The notes: generated by a model not told the origin, from the sequence alone. A stretch of DNA of 64,000 nt from Cladocopium goreaui (GCA_947184155.2 CAMXCT020002008.1:36001-100000), one strand, 5' to 3'. Shown: positions 23,071-33,450, counted from the first letter of the stretch. Numbers and translations: made by a program.

Positions 23071-23267
23071 ATTACAATTGAACCATAGTGCAATTGGAGC
23101 TATGTTCATCGTTTACTGGTCACACAAGCTAGTGTTATTTTCCAGCTTGCCATGTTTCATGACACAGGAACGTAAACTCTCCTTACGGTGGACTTATCAC
23201 ACACCAAAAAAAATGCCATCGCCCGCAGTAGCTGTACTGGTTGGTTGATAGGGATTCCCATAATGGA

Positions 23268-23375
23268 TACCCTCTGGTAAACATACAAAAAGCTATGGAA
23301 AATTACAATTTTTTATGGGTAAATCCACTATTTCTATGGCTATTTTCAATGGCTATGTTAATTTACCAGAGGGTA
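23268..23375. mobile_element. F1 copy
   Basis: Full length. Confidence 0.85.
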
Positions 23376-23930
23376 CTGATAGTCCCCAACAAAAACTGGA
23401 TAGTTTTTGATCCCGGAACGAATGGTCGACCAGCAGGGGTTTTGAAGGATTTCTCCAACAGATATTTTTTGTCTACGCCAAAATAAATTCATCAATCAAT
23501 AAATAGATACATAAATATATATATATATATATAATGGGGAAACTGACTCGACTCTCGCATGAACTCAGAGGTCCATAATGACACAGCCCCGGACTCTGGT
23601 GGTGGGGTCAGATGGGGAAACTGACTGAAAATCATGTTACTGTATAGCATCGGATTTAGTGCGATGCTCCATTTGTTGGACAAATTTCACCTGTAGATAA
23701 TCCCTATTACTGTAAATAATCCCTAATAGCCTATTAGGGTCCTGAGCATGAATAGATCCAAAAATAAAGCAGGGTTTCCAGTCCAATATTACTGGGAAGG
23801 GATTGTATTCATTTTATTCATTTATTGTTTTTAATTTTTTATATTATTTAATCTATACTAACTCCCAATTCATCCACCATTTTTCCTGAAGTCACAGGTT
23901 TTGTTTCCACAACCCCATCTCTGGCCCCAG

Positions 23931-24008
23931 GGCTTCGAAAACGCGCCGATGCAACCGATGCGACCGATGCTGGTTGAGCCGGCGATCGGGGGCTCCGCGG
24001 GCTCCAGG
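23931..24008 (+). CDS. Exon, Met/Pro-rich
   Basis: Acceptor caaccccatctctggccccag, donor gtggat, 26 codons phase 0; GFENAPMQPMRPMLVEPAIG then GSAGSR. Confidence 0.65.
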
Positions 24009-26204
24009 GTGGATGGTCAGGTCTGGGGATAGCAGAAATTCCCTGCAGGATGGGGGGTTGTCACGGGGTTGTCTTTAATGTGCTTAAAACATGTTAAAAC
24101 ATGTTAAAACATGTTATAAAACAATAAACCATCCCCCAAATAAATCAGCATGTTGATGGGTGGTTTGTACAAACCGGATGTTTACCATTCCCAAATGGAT
24201 GGTTTATGGCCTCGTTTTGACCACGATACATGGGGTATACTCGCCAGAGCTGCCGTTTCCCATGGGACATATGGTGATAACCATGAAAATTTAAGGGCAC
24301 CCGCAACAGACAAAAGTATGCCCGAAAACGGGCTGTTTGAAGGGGAACCATGATGATGGTTGGCGATTTAATGGTACAAATAAAATTTCAGACAAACCTA
24401 AGAACCCAAGTCAATTTTGATCGAGAAGGGCGAGTGATGATGGTTGGCGATGCATCTTAAAATGGAAGCTATGGTTCTTCAGTGATGTTCAGTGCGAGAT
24501 TCCAAGAGGTTCTGGAAATTTCAATACAGCCTGACTTCCGTGCGATCGACCCTCAGGATGCAGGCTTCGGAATGGGGTTGCAATCTGAACAAAAATCTGG
24601 ATCAGCATATGCTTATAGCAAACTATTCGATACGGCGGTGCTTGTGATTCCCTAGATGTTTTCAGACATCCTTGGTTCTCAGTCCTTCTTATGAATGCAA
24701 TGCAATGCATTTGGTACACATCCCCTTTGTGCAGATGCTGCAACTATTTGTGCTGCAGTTCCAACAACGGTGCTTGTAAAAGCATTGTTGTAGGGATTAT
24801 ATATATAATATATACAGTATATATATAATATATATAATATATATATATATATAATATAATATATATAATATATATATATATCCCAACATCTACCAACTTA
24901 TAGGGGAATAACATCACCCCTGGCTTCTGAGCTTGGCCATCTCACATCTTCCTGAGCAAAACTTCGCGCCACGCCTCAGAAGACCATGGATTCTTGCAAA
25001 GTTGGGACGGATCCACCTACCGCCATTTTTGCAGTTCAGTTTCTGGAAAGCAATGAGAGTCACTCCCAGCTGTAAGCATTCCTCAAGACATATACATGTG
25101 TACATCTCTACATATATGTATATATTGCACATGACTTTTATATCTCTATATATATATATATATGTACATACGTATCTATGACATGTATATGCACGTGTGG
25201 ATGTATCAATGTATATACATATATACATTTTGTGCATGTATTCATGGTATACCTGTATAATTGTGTTATACATGTACTATATATACATACATAAAACAGC
25301 AGTTCCAGCTCGCTTGCTCGCATCTCACAGTGCTAGGAATGGGATTCCAACGGAAATGATCAGATCCTTCGTTTATGGGGCTCGAGGATCCATGGTCTAC
25401 ATTGGTTTACTCAGCCAACTACGACAAAGCAGGTCAGAAAAATGGGCAGTTCATGGTAAATGAAGTTTTGGATTTTGGGTCATGTCAAGCCCGGATTAAA
25501 TAAACCATTCAAACAGCCCTTTGGGGTTTATCAATCCACTGTTTTTTCATGACATGATGCTGCAACCTGCTGTGTCGGACTGCCTGGATTTGCTGGGCGA
25601 GAGTTGCCCCATGGCTGGACCCCAAAAAGTTGCGGCTCAGCAAATGCTGGTAATACCTTCCTCACTTGAAATAGGCTATAGCGGACCTATAGCCGCATAG
25701 CCATGTGGCTATGGATCAATACCTATTAATACAATTTTTAATGGGATGCACATCCATTTACCAGCTATTTTGATGTTCACCAGGGGTACAAGGTTTTGAC
25801 ACACTGCCATGTAAATCCTCAAATTAATGCACTACCCTTTGGTGGCCACTCGCTGTTGGGTTGACCTCAAAATGTGGGGAACATGTGGGGGACTTGGGAC
25901 GCAAGAGACCTGCCGAATCCTGCCGACCCAGCGTTGAACGTGTGCGTTTCGAACAGCTTTCACTGGTAGTTTCAAATGTTTATTGAACCACAATAAACAA
26001 CTGGTTGGTTTTAACCCATCATTTCACTGGTTGGTGGTTTATAGTGGTTTTTCAACCACACTTGGGATGATTGGTTGAGATGACGAGGATGTTTTTTGGG
26101 ATAGATTAACACCACCAACCACTTCATGCTTTCCCCAGTGCTTGACCGAAAAGCTGACACCCCCCGTGCGACGGACACCAAAGTTCCGTACTGCGAACAA
26201 CTAG
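23931..26204 (+). CDS. Multi-exon gene, unknown function
   Basis: Plus-strand exons at 23931-24008, 24493-24637, 25331-25455, 25517-25649, 25906-25965 and 26139-26204, ending in TAG. The last three join in phase 0 and give a clean C-terminus. An island at 24950-25070 probably supplies another exon, since phases between 24637 and 25331 do not meet directly. No domain was recognised; the protein has Met/Pro-rich and helical parts. The last intron contains an F2 element. Confidence 0.62.
24493..24637 (+). CDS. Exon, unknown
   Basis: After ttcagtgatgttcag; EVLEISIQPDFRAIDPQDAG and MGLQSEQKSGSAYAYSKLFD. Ends at a GTGCTT donor or runs to TAG at 24653. Confidence 0.7.
24950..25070. CDS. Exon island, strand unresolved
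   Basis: Plus has textbook ends at 25036-25070 (ccgccatttttgcag ... gtaagc). Minus is open across the whole island (IAFQKLNCKNGGRWIRPNFA, then a basic tail and TGA). Confidence 0.42.
25331..25455 (+). CDS. Exon, unknown
   Basis: Acceptor ttgctcgcatctcacag, donor gtaaat. IPTEMIRSFVYGARGSMVYI then GLLSQLRQSRSEKWAV. Confidence 0.74.
25517..25649 (+). CDS. Exon, unknown
   Basis: 44 codons to donor gtaata; LGFINPLFFHDMMLQPAVSD and CLDLLGESCPMAGPQKVAAQ. Acceptor ccattcaaacag is moderate. Confidence 0.68.
25906..25965 (+). CDS. Exon, unknown
   Basis: Phase 0/0, donor gtagtt; RPAESCRPSVERVRFEQLSL. The frame is also open upstream of the AG. Confidence 0.65.
26027..26120. mobile_element. F2 relative in the last intron of the 23.9-26.2 kb gene
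   Basis: ctggttggtggtttatag ... accaccaacc, diverged core. Confidence 0.65.
26139..26204 (+). CDS. Terminal exon
   Basis: Acceptor acttcatgctttccccag follows the end of an F2 copy; CLTEKLTPPVRRTPKFRTAN then N and TAG. Confidence 0.72.
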   Translation, partial: CLTEKLTPPVRRTPKFRTANN

Positions 26205-26276
26205 ATCCTTTTGTGTGAATAAAAATGACCAGTTCAATAAATAAATAAATATATATATATATATCAAACTTTCCAT

Positions 26277-26378
26277 GGCCACTGTCTGAGAAGGTACTCA
26301 TATAACCCTCCAAATGATCGTAAATTCTACCCCAGTCCCACTTCCTAAATCAGAAGGTACGACTGGATCCATAGGGTA
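26277..26378 (-). mobile_element. F8 interspersed repeat
   Basis: Reverse-complement match to 63239-63343 (ctatggatccagtcgtaccttctga ... gtaccttctcagacagtg). Confidence 0.68.
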
Positions 26379-26399
26379 CATCCACATCAACCAGAGCAG

Positions 26400-26451
26400 G
26401 AATGGAGTTGGCAGGCAACAGCTTTGGATTCTATCTTCCACACGGGCCAGG
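26400..26451 (+). CDS. Possible first exon of the next gene
   Basis: Reads MELAGNSFGFYLPHGPG with donor gtcact; an F1 copy begins 6 bases after the donor start. Confidence 0.42.
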
Positions 26452-26456
26452 GTCAC

Positions 26457-26565
26457 TACCCTCTCGTAAACATACAAAAAACTATAGAAAATCACCATTT
26501 TTAATCGGTAAACCATCTATAAATGGGCCATTTTCCATAGCTTTTTGTATGTTTACCAGAGGGTA
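26457..26565. mobile_element. F1 copy
   Basis: Starts 6 bases after the 26400 exon. Confidence 0.85.
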
Positions 26566-26897
26566 TTTACCCTTCGGTTTCAGATCCTTGAACTATCCCA
26601 AAACGACCGATCTTTTGGGTTAGTGAGGTGTTGTCACAGATCCATACACACACATATGAATATTTAGTCAAATCAACTAGAGAAGTCTCATTTCAGGTTG
26701 GTGTATAGCGATAATCATCATTGTGACTATGATATGTATATTATATATGTATACATTGTATATATATATACATATTACATATTATGTGGATAATCTGAGT
26801 CTCAGGATAGTGAGTTAGTCTGATTCAACCAAATCAACTTTCGGAACATGTCTTGTTGTGGATCCACTGCTACCAGATTTTGACACCGTCATTGCAG

Positions 26898-26963
26898 TCC
26901 GGAGCCCCGTCAGGTGGTTTTGATTCTGGACTGCCGCAACGCTGAACTTGGCAGTTGGCGCGG
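26898..26963 (+). CDS. Exon
   Basis: Acceptor gacaccgtcattgcag, donor gtcaaa; PEPRQVVLILDCRNAELGSW. An F1 copy begins 15 bases after the exon. Confidence 0.74.
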
Positions 26964-29058
26964 GTCAAACTGATGCATACCCTCTGGTTAACATACAAAA
27001 AGCTATTGAAAATGGCCATAGAAATAGTGGATTTACCCATTGAAAATAGTGATTTTCCATAGCAAACTGTTAGTTTTCAGAGGGTATCATTTACCTTATG
27101 ACAATACAGTTTGATGCCATTGATCCTTGGACGCGGCCTGCATCGAGAACTGGATCCACCGTCCTCGCAACTGGTTTTTCTTAGCCTAGTGAAAATAAGT
27201 CAAATATGTGGCGTGTCCGATATATCTCAATATATATATATATATCAATATATATCTCAATATATATCTCAATATATATCTCAATATATATCTCAATATA
27301 TATCTCAATCATTGATATGAAACATTTTACTCTCCTATAAACTTTCATAGATGTGGAAAGCCTACCTACCATTTGTAGACTGTGAACGTGAAAGCATGGA
27401 TTTTCAACATCTATAGGTTTGCTTATCCTAGGGCAATATGTAAGATTCAATGTAAGTCCAACTGAGTCTAGCTACAAAGGAAATGGATCTAATGGAGTTT
27501 GCTATAGGAATGGTCACTTATTGTGGCATACCCCATTCTCAGACAAATCTCCCTATATCCGGGCCAGTTCGAGCCGCAAAGATTTCACTGTAGATGATGG
27601 CTAATACTGGTAGAGATATCATCAACAAACCAACCTCTTCAAATATGGCTTATTTCTCGCTTATACATAGGGACTCCACCCCACAAACGTGGGGAGTTAG
27701 TTCTACCCAATCATTTGAAGGGTAAATGCTGTAGATTCAGATTCTTATTCTTTTTTCTACACTATGTGGAAAAACTTGCTTGTATCCCACAAAACCCAAA
27801 ATTGCTTCCCACAGGGCATCGATGGTTCTGATCCTCATTTGCAAATTTCGAGTCTTCCAATTTTTTTGCGATCATTATTTTTCCCATCGAAATTGAAATT
27901 TTGGGCTCCCCATTTTTGGACACAGCCCATTCAAACCCATAATCTAATATATACATATGTATATATATATACATATGTAATACCATCCCATTGTTTTTCG
28001 TTTCAACATCCCCAGTGTACTGGTATAACGTGCCCAGACCAATGCAGGGTAGGTATTGGTTCGGGAGTGTTTCAAATGTCTCGACTTTTGACCATAAGTA
28101 GAATAGAACTAATATAATTTGATACCGCATTGCTGAAGACAAACTATAAGACAGTAAAACTATAATCATACTTAACTACAACTAATTCTAAGTTATACAA
28201 TATCATGTAATTAGCTAATAAAGGTAACATAAGCTAATATACATAATATGAATTAATGTGACATAATATGAATTTGTGCTGTTTTCTTTTCGCATTTTTT
28301 GTATGCACGTTTTCCCCGCGCAGCATGTTGAGGCGAGGAATCAATTGAATGCAGACAGTCTCAAAATGGGGCTGCCATTAACGGTTAGAAAAATGGGTTC
28401 GTTCTGGCCAAGACTTTCAAGATTTCCCGGTGTGAGCTATGGGTTCTGATATATAAATTTTCTGAGTATGCTGAGAATGACATTCATTGGAGTTTCAGCT
28501 GGAGAATCACACATGTTTTTAACGGTTTCCTGTGGCCACTGATCGCTACCAAAAGCAAATCCTTCCTGTGCAGAGGAGTTAGAAATTGTGCTCCAAAGTA
28601 GACACCAGCTCTGCGAAAACGTTTGGCGAACAAAAATCAGCGCGACGGACGTGAACTTCGAGTCTTTTGAATGCGGATTGGTGGTTTGGAATAATTTCGA
28701 ACATGTCGTTTGTTCCATCAGCAACTTGGATTTTAACCATCAACCATTGGTGTTTGACACTGCGGCTTTTAAAAGTGGATATTTTCTGAAAACTAGGGAT
28801 TTTCAGCCATTAAAACAAAATCATGGGACACATTGATTCTCTGAACCGCGGGATGGATAAGCCCAAAGATCTTATTCATGTCCAGCCAGATTTGAGACTC
28901 CTTCTTCTCCTCCTTCTTCTCCTCGTGCAACTCCTCCTTCTTCTCCTCGTCTACTCTTCTGCCAGATCGTCGTGACTGTTGGTACCAAACCCTATCGCAA
29001 GCTCTGGATGCAGGGCACGCCTGGACCTGAACACCTGCCAGAAAGAATGTTAGAATAG
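26898..29058 (+). CDS. Multi-exon gene, unknown function
   Basis: Exons 26898-26963, 27110-27173, 27543-27589, 27815-27851, 28015-28048, 28324-28429, 28574-28680 and 28966-29058 (TAG). Junctions 26963/27110, 28048/28324, 28429/28574 and 28680/28966 are phase-compatible. No family recognised. The last exon has a long CTTCTTCTC pyrimidine tract before its acceptor and runs into a minisatellite built from a similar atgccagaaagaatg word. A 95-codon minus frame (28437-28724) overlaps two exons and is an alternative. Confidence 0.62.
26978..27086. mobile_element. F1 copy
   Basis: Lies wholly in the intron between exons 26898 and 27110, occupying most of it. Confidence 0.85.
27110..27173 (+). CDS. 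Exon
   Basis: Acceptor accttatgacaatacag, donor gttttt; in the phase set by the previous exon it reads LMPLILGRGLHRELDPPSSQ. Confidence 0.7.
27226..27310. repeat. 14-bp tandem repeat
   Basis: tcaatatatatctcaatatatatc. Confidence 0.8.
27543..27589 (+). CDS. Small exon
   Basis: Acceptor gcataccccattctcag, donor gtagat. Frames TNLPISGPVRAAKISL or KSPYIRASSSRKDF are both open. Confidence 0.45.
27815..27851 (+). CDS. Small exon
   Basis: Acceptor caaaattgcttcccacag; GIDGSDPHLQIS in one frame; donor gtcttc. Confidence 0.42.
28015..28048 (+). CDS. Micro-exon, 34 bases
   Basis: Acceptor ttcgtttcaacatccccag, donor gtaggt, both strong; in the phase of the next exon reads CTGITCPDQCR. Confidence 0.5.
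28324..28429 (+). CDS. Exon
   Basis: Acceptor cgttttccccgcgcag; HVEARNQLNADSLKMGLPLT then VRKMGSFWPRLSRFP; donor gtgtga. Confidence 0.65.
28574..28680 (+). CDS. Exon whose donor resembles an F2 terminus
   Basis: Acceptor aaatccttcctgtgcag; ELEIVLQSRHQLCENVWRTK then ISATDVNFESFECGL. The donor sits in GATTG|GTGGTTTGGAA, the left end of an F2-type element. Confidence 0.55.
28966..29058 (+). CDS. Terminal exon
   Basis: Very strong acceptor (cgtctactcttctgccag). IVVTVGTKPYRKLWMQGTPG then PEHLPERMLE and TAG. Confidence 0.8.
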   Translation: MVVTVGTKPYRKLWMQGTPGPEHLPERMLE

Positions 29059-29275
29059 ATGCAGATAGAATGTCAGAAAGAATGCCAGAAACTATGTCAG
29101 ACTAGATGCCAGGTAGAATGCCAGAAAGAATGTCACAGTGTATGCCAGAAAAATGTCAGATAGAATGTCAGAATAGATGCCAGATAGACGCTGAGAAAGA
29201 ATGTCAGAATATATATGCCATGTATGCTTCCAGATAATATGCCAGAAACTATATATATATCAGAATGTGTCAGGG
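29038..29275. repeat. Minisatellite after a stop codon
   Basis: agaatgtcagaaagaatgcc and variants, unit 13-15 bp. Confidence 0.78.
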
Positions 29276-29483
29276 TGGGGATCACTCGAAGTAAGGTAAA
29301 CAATGTTTTTGTTCAGCCATTGCAACGAATACCTGGACGTTCCTTGTATGGTCTAGTTGTAGTTATACCGTACCTACATGTGACATGTGGGTATCATGTC
29401 TGAAAACGGGGTACTCCAAAAAATTGCCATTTCAACGGGCGGATGTAGGGCCCGGGGCCCGGGAAATGGTGTGTGCTGCTCAC

Positions 29484-29550
29484 CAGGGGTGATGCCATGC
29501 TCAAATTCCCATGTCGTTTCCGAAGTTTCCAGACGTCATCCAAAATCGTG
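29484..29550 (-). CDS. Exon
   Basis: Minus acceptor tgtggatttcacag, donor gtgagc; TILDDVWKLRKRHGNLSMAS, charged and coding-like. A plus frame is weaker. Confidence 0.5.
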
Positions 29551-29733
29551 CTGTGAAATCCACAGGAATTGTTGTTTTTTTTTCGGTTGGATTGCTTGAA
29601 GTGTTGGGAAAGCCCCATATTTCCAGGGAAAATTCCATGGAATTTCCTACAGATTTCCCGGAAAAACATCCTTAAAACCAATCCGTTGTTTCTAAAAATC
29701 AAATCAGTCAAATGTCCATTTTCATCATCTCAG

Positions 29734-29792
29734 AGCCTGAGGTCCAGTGGGGTCCGGGCCTGAAATGGGATGGGGAATACTGGAAAACTTGA
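29734..29792 (+). CDS. Possible terminal exon
   Basis: Acceptor ccattttcatcatctcag; PEVQWGPGLKWDGEYWKT then TGA. Confidence 0.38.
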
Positions 29793-29896
29793 GTTTGGGT
29801 CATTCAATGGCCATTTCGGGTAAACATTTGTTTCAGGCACCTACCATATGTTTGGCCAATGCAAGGGTCATTGATTAAGGAATGATGAATTAAAAT

Positions 29897-30009
29897 CTGA
29901 TTGGTGCTGACTGGAACCATGGAATTTATTATGACTTTCCATTCAGTTGGGAATTTCATCATCCCACCTGACTCATATTTTTCAGAGGGGTAGGTCAACC
30001 ACCAACCAG
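29897..30009. mobile_element. F2 copy
   Basis: ctgattggtgctgactgg left end. Confidence 0.8.
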
Positions 30010-30338
30010 AAATGATTGACCAACCCTAAACCTACAGATTTCACCTGTAATCCCATCGCTGGGCTGGTGAAAAATGATTGACTGCTTGAAAAGCTATGTG
30101 TTGGATTACCAGGTATACCACATTTGGGGGATGAACATCCATGTACCAACTATTTTGGGGTGAACATAAGGGCTCCTGTGATCTTGACATATTTTGACCC
30201 TATAATCTATAGCCATTTGACCAGCAAAAATGGGTTTGAACTGGTTTAAGTTAGCCATGAGAAATGTGGAACTTAACCAACAAAATCAGGGATTAGACCA
30301 TTGGGACAATGTGGAATTTAGCCAACGTATCTGAATAG

Positions 30339-30911
30339 CTGGTTGGTGGTTTGGAACATTTTTCCCCAACAGCGTAAGCTAATGGGGTCTTCAGCCCAGA
30401 ATAGCTCCGGTGTGCACTGGTGTAGGCGCCGGGTCAGGTTCAACGAGGTTCCGGAGAAGGTTCTGAAGGCTCCCGAGAAGGTCTGGGAGGCTTTGGTGCA
30501 GAGCCAGGTCAGGTTCAATAGCGTTGCGGAGAAGGTTCCGGAGAAGGTTCCGGAGAAGGCTCTGCAGAAGGTTCCAGGAAGCCTGGGTGCAAAGCCAAGT
30601 CAGGTCCAATAGGGTTCCGGAGAAGGTTACGGAGACCTGGGAGGCTTTTGGTGCAGAGTCAGGTTCAACACGTTCCAGAGAAGGTTCCCGGAGAAGGTCT
30701 GGGAGGCTTTGGTGCAGAGCCAAGTCAGGTTCAACAGCATTCCGGAGAAGGTTCCAGCGCTTGGCTTCGCAGCATGCTTCAGAAAGGTTTGCAAAAATAC
30801 AACGTTGCGGCTGTGGGGGATACCACCGAAGGCTTATTTATTTTTTCATATATTGGGAATAGTCATCCCAACTGACTAATATTTTTCAGAGGGGTTGAAA
30901 CCACCAACCAG
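30339..30911. mobile_element. F2 copy carrying a 0.47-kb repetitive insert
   Basis: Left TIR to ggaacattttt at 30363 and the right two-thirds (tttcatatattgggaatag ... accaccaaccagg) from 30842 are intact; between them lie degenerate repeats of ggttccggagaagg. Confidence 0.72.
30400..30765. repeat. Degenerate VPEK-type repeat
   Basis: 12-bp gttccggagaag words inside a longer unit ending ttggtgcagagccaggtcaggttcaa (3-4 copies). Reads VPEKV/WEALVQSQVRFN but shifts frame between copies. Confidence 0.75.
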
Positions 30912-31034
30912 GAATAAATTTTATCAAACAAAAGTTGATTTCTAACCAACAGAAACTGGAGTTTAGACAGCACGTTCACAATGAAACAACCATTTTGGAA
31001 ATTTAGCTCGGAAAAAGTTGCTATTGGGAAGCAG

Positions 31035-31127
31035 GGAAGCAAGAATGAGGAGATCTTGCAGCAATTTTGCACGCAATCCCATCTTCTCCGATTGCAATTC
31101 CTGAAGCAATGTGACCTCAATCCGTGA
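31035..31127 (+). CDS. Exon, helical
   Basis: After gctattgggaagcag; NEEILQQFCTQSHLLRLQFL then KQCDLNP and TGA, or ends at a GTGACC donor at 31111. Confidence 0.62.
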   Translation, partial: GSKNEEILQQFCTQSHLLRLQFLKQCDLNP

Positions 31128-31221
31128 ACAGGGCAAATACTAAATCAGGGTTTGTGAATGTTCAAGATAAAGGGGAAAAAGACTACAGTCTGAGAAACCC
31201 TACACTGTAGATGAAGCGTTT

Positions 31222-31545
31222 ATGAAGTTGACCACCGGATGCAGCTTCACTTTTTCGGTTTCCTCCGTATTTTTTTGGTGGCAATCATTTTTGTTTGACC
31301 CTATGGAAAGTGTCAGGTGTAAAGCAGTGATGATCATTTTGATTGGCAGATATGGGCTTGATGACCATCTCAATGAGTTTCAGTGGATCTTTGCAGGAAT
31401 GATTTGGACTAATGGCAAAGGTGATGGTAGGCTTCATGTGTTTGTTGGATCAACGTGCATCATGTCATGTCAGTTTGACACAGTTCAATGGTTGAAGTTT
31501 GGTGCAAACAATTTTGATGGTTCGTATCTTGGCAGCCCAACGTAA
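31222..31545 (+). CDS. 107-codon open frame, unknown
   Basis: The longest non-repeat open frame with balanced composition; samples LDDHLNEFQWIFAGMIWTNG and DTVQWLKFGANNFDGSYLGS. GC is lower than in the exon islands and there are AG sites inside (ttttgattggcag at 31349), so it may hold one or two exons or be a decayed foreign gene. Confidence 0.33.
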   Translation: MKLTTGCSFTFSVSSVFFWWQSFLFDPMESVRCKAVMIILIGRYGLDDHLNEFQWIFAGMIWTNGKGDGRLHVFVGSTCIMSCQFDTVQWLKFGANNFDGSYLGSPT

Positions 31546-31812
31546 TTGTTTCTAAACCAGTCCCAACCATCGGCGAGTGACCATCCATCTACAAGATGTT
31601 GGTTTCAATTGGTTTCATATGATTTTCGGATGACTAAAATCGGGGATGATTTTCATATCTTGTAGATTTTCTATTTATCAAAATATGGATGCTTTTCCCA
31701 AGGGGATGGGTTTGTCTGTAGCCATCACGGGACTTGAATCCCATGGGGATGGGCATGGGCATGATGGAAATCCAGGGGTTTCCGGGTTTCGTCCGGTTTT
31801 GGTTTTCCAGAT

Positions 31813-31883
31813 GGAGGTTTCCTATCAATGGGGGTACCCCCAAATCATGATAAATCATCCAGCTATTGGGGTACCCTCCCATT
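31813..31883. mobile_element. F3 copy, short
   Basis: ggaggtttcc ... ccagctattggggtaccctcc. Confidence 0.65.
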
Positions 31884-31957
31884 TATGGCATTTTTATCAA
31901 TATTCTCCACTAGTTATTCTCCATCAATATTCTCCAAATAGATATTATATAACTTAC

Positions 31958-32090
31958 CTGAGGGGATTGGTGATTTTCTCCATTTTTCCCGGGTGAGAAC
32001 TTTGCGACTTTCCCATGCGACGCGTTTCCCGAGGCAGAAATCTTCACTCCAGGGGCAATGAACTCGGAGGCAGCAGATGAAAACAGAAAC
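31958..32090 (-). CDS. Exon with textbook splice sites
   Basis: On minus the acceptor is tatatttgtgttcag|G and the donor CAG|gtaagt. 44 codons open: FSSAASEFIAPGVKISASGN and FSPGKNGENHQSPQ. The surrounding 213-codon minus frame is otherwise TA repeat. The best evidence in the window for a minus-strand gene. Confidence 0.88.
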
Positions 32091-32316
32091 CTGAACACAA
32101 ATATACCATAAAATATACCATAAATATCCATAAATGATGTATCAAGTATATCGCACCATGAAAAAATACATACATAATTATATACAAAACTATATATATA
32201 CATGTACAAAGTGTGTGTATATATATATATATACACTCTAGTATACCATATATACCATATATATATATATCTTATACTTATAGTGCAATCTAACGTGAAA
32301 ACATCGTAAACACACG

Positions 32317-32437
32317 GTGGACGGAAGAAATCCTGCACCAGTTGGTAACCATTAGGTAACCATGAAACACTGTGAACAATGGGATTATCATGGGATAAAC
32401 CATCTACCAACTGGTACAGGATTTCTTCGATCCACAG
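32317..32437. mobile_element. F5 copy
   Basis: GTGGACGGAAGAAATCCTGCACC ... CAGGATTTCTTCGATCCACAG, 121 bp, GT..AG ends. Confidence 0.8.
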
Positions 32438-32690
32438 TATGTACCTCTGGTAATCAAAGGTGGCTAGGGAAAAACACGATAAAAAAGGAAGGTTTAGTTC
32501 GCTGGGAAAATCATCGAAGCAAATGGTGGATCTGCCAGCCATGTTTGACACCGGAGGGTTTTTTCAATCATGACCATATGGGGATGGGTCAAAACTTATT
32601 GATGATCCATATTTGCGGCAATACACATCCATAAATCCAGCGATTTTTAACATTTTTAGGCTACCCTACCTGTCCCAGGGTTTTGACTAC

Positions 32691-32775
32691 CCTTTTTGAA
32701 GCTCCTAGATCTCCTAGATTTTCGAAGCAACTTGAGGAATTCCTTGGTGAGAGGGATAACGTGACGCTTCACCTT
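32691..32775 (-). CDS. Exon, basic; strand uncertain
   Basis: Minus: KVKRHVIPLTKEFLKLLRKS then RRSRSFKK, donor gtagtc. Plus alternative reads LLDLLDFRSNLRNSL between ccctttttgaag and gtgaga. Confidence 0.42.
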
Positions 32776-32890
32776 CTGATTTCCAGAACTTCAACCAATA
32801 CCCATGGGTCAATGATAGTGACCTCACTTTGACCTCGCTGGAATCATCCCATTATAGAAATATTTCAGGTTAGTCTTATTTCATACAATT

Positions 32891-33003
32891 TACCCTCTGG
32901 TAATTTAACATAGCTAGGGAAAATGGCCCAGCTTTAATGATTTACCTAGTAAAAATAGGTGGATTTTCACTTCGCGAACTGTAAACGTTTACCAGGCCGG
33001 GTA
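32891..33003. mobile_element. F1 copy
   Basis: Right TIR variant gtttaccaggccgggta; ends 28 bases before exon 33032. Confidence 0.82.
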
Positions 33004-33031
33004 CCCAGCATGTTGTTTACCCAATCCCCAG

Positions 33032-33103
33032 GGCCCCAGGGCCGGAGAATCCCGTTTCGAATCAAAAAATCCCCCGGCTCCGGTCTGGGAGGCTTACTTG
33101 GAG
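33032..33103 (+). CDS. Exon ending exactly at an F3 element
   Basis: Acceptor tttacccaatccccag; GPRAGESRFESKNPPAPVWE then AYLE, phase 0/0. The donor is the F3 terminus GGAG|GTTTCCTAAAATGG. Confidence 0.8.
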
Positions 33104-33200
33104 GTTTCCTAAAATGGGTGGTGCCCCAAAAATCATCCCAAAGTTCATTTGTTGTTTTTTTTCCATGAAATAAACCATCTAGCTATTACCAGGGGGTACC
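33101..33200. mobile_element. F3 copy supplying a splice donor
   Basis: Starts GGAGGTTTCCTAAAATGGG at the 3' edge of exon 33032-33103. Confidence 0.68.
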
Positions 33201-33450
33201 ATTTTTTGTGGACAAAAAAAAAATGACCATAGAAAACCCTACTGGTAGTTTGAAACCATCATATTTTTTTGTGGGATGTTCCATGAAGTAAACCATCTAG
33301 CTCTTTTTTGGTATCCCCCATTGAGCTAAAGAAGAATGAAGACTCTCAATTGCTATCCGTGACTGTTAGTAGGTGTAAATGGGATATAAATGGGATATAC
33401 TTTATAAATGATGCTTTTCTCAGAGTTCCATCAAGATAGAGCCCCCCACG
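33198..33450 (+). repeat. Segmental duplication, copy A
   Basis: About 240 bases (ggtaccattttttgtggacaaa ... tttctcagagttccatcaagat) match 35926-36236 with a few indels and an expanded aatgggatat run in B. Confidence 0.82.

Noticed and set aside
28437..28724. 95-codon minus-strand frame with good composition
   Set aside because: Not excluded, but plus exons 28324 and 28574 have strong acceptors and fit the phase of a plus chain ending at 29058.
31910..32551. 213-codon minus-strand open frame
   Set aside because: Mostly translated TA repeat (IYIYI strings); only the exon 31958-32090 inside it is supported.
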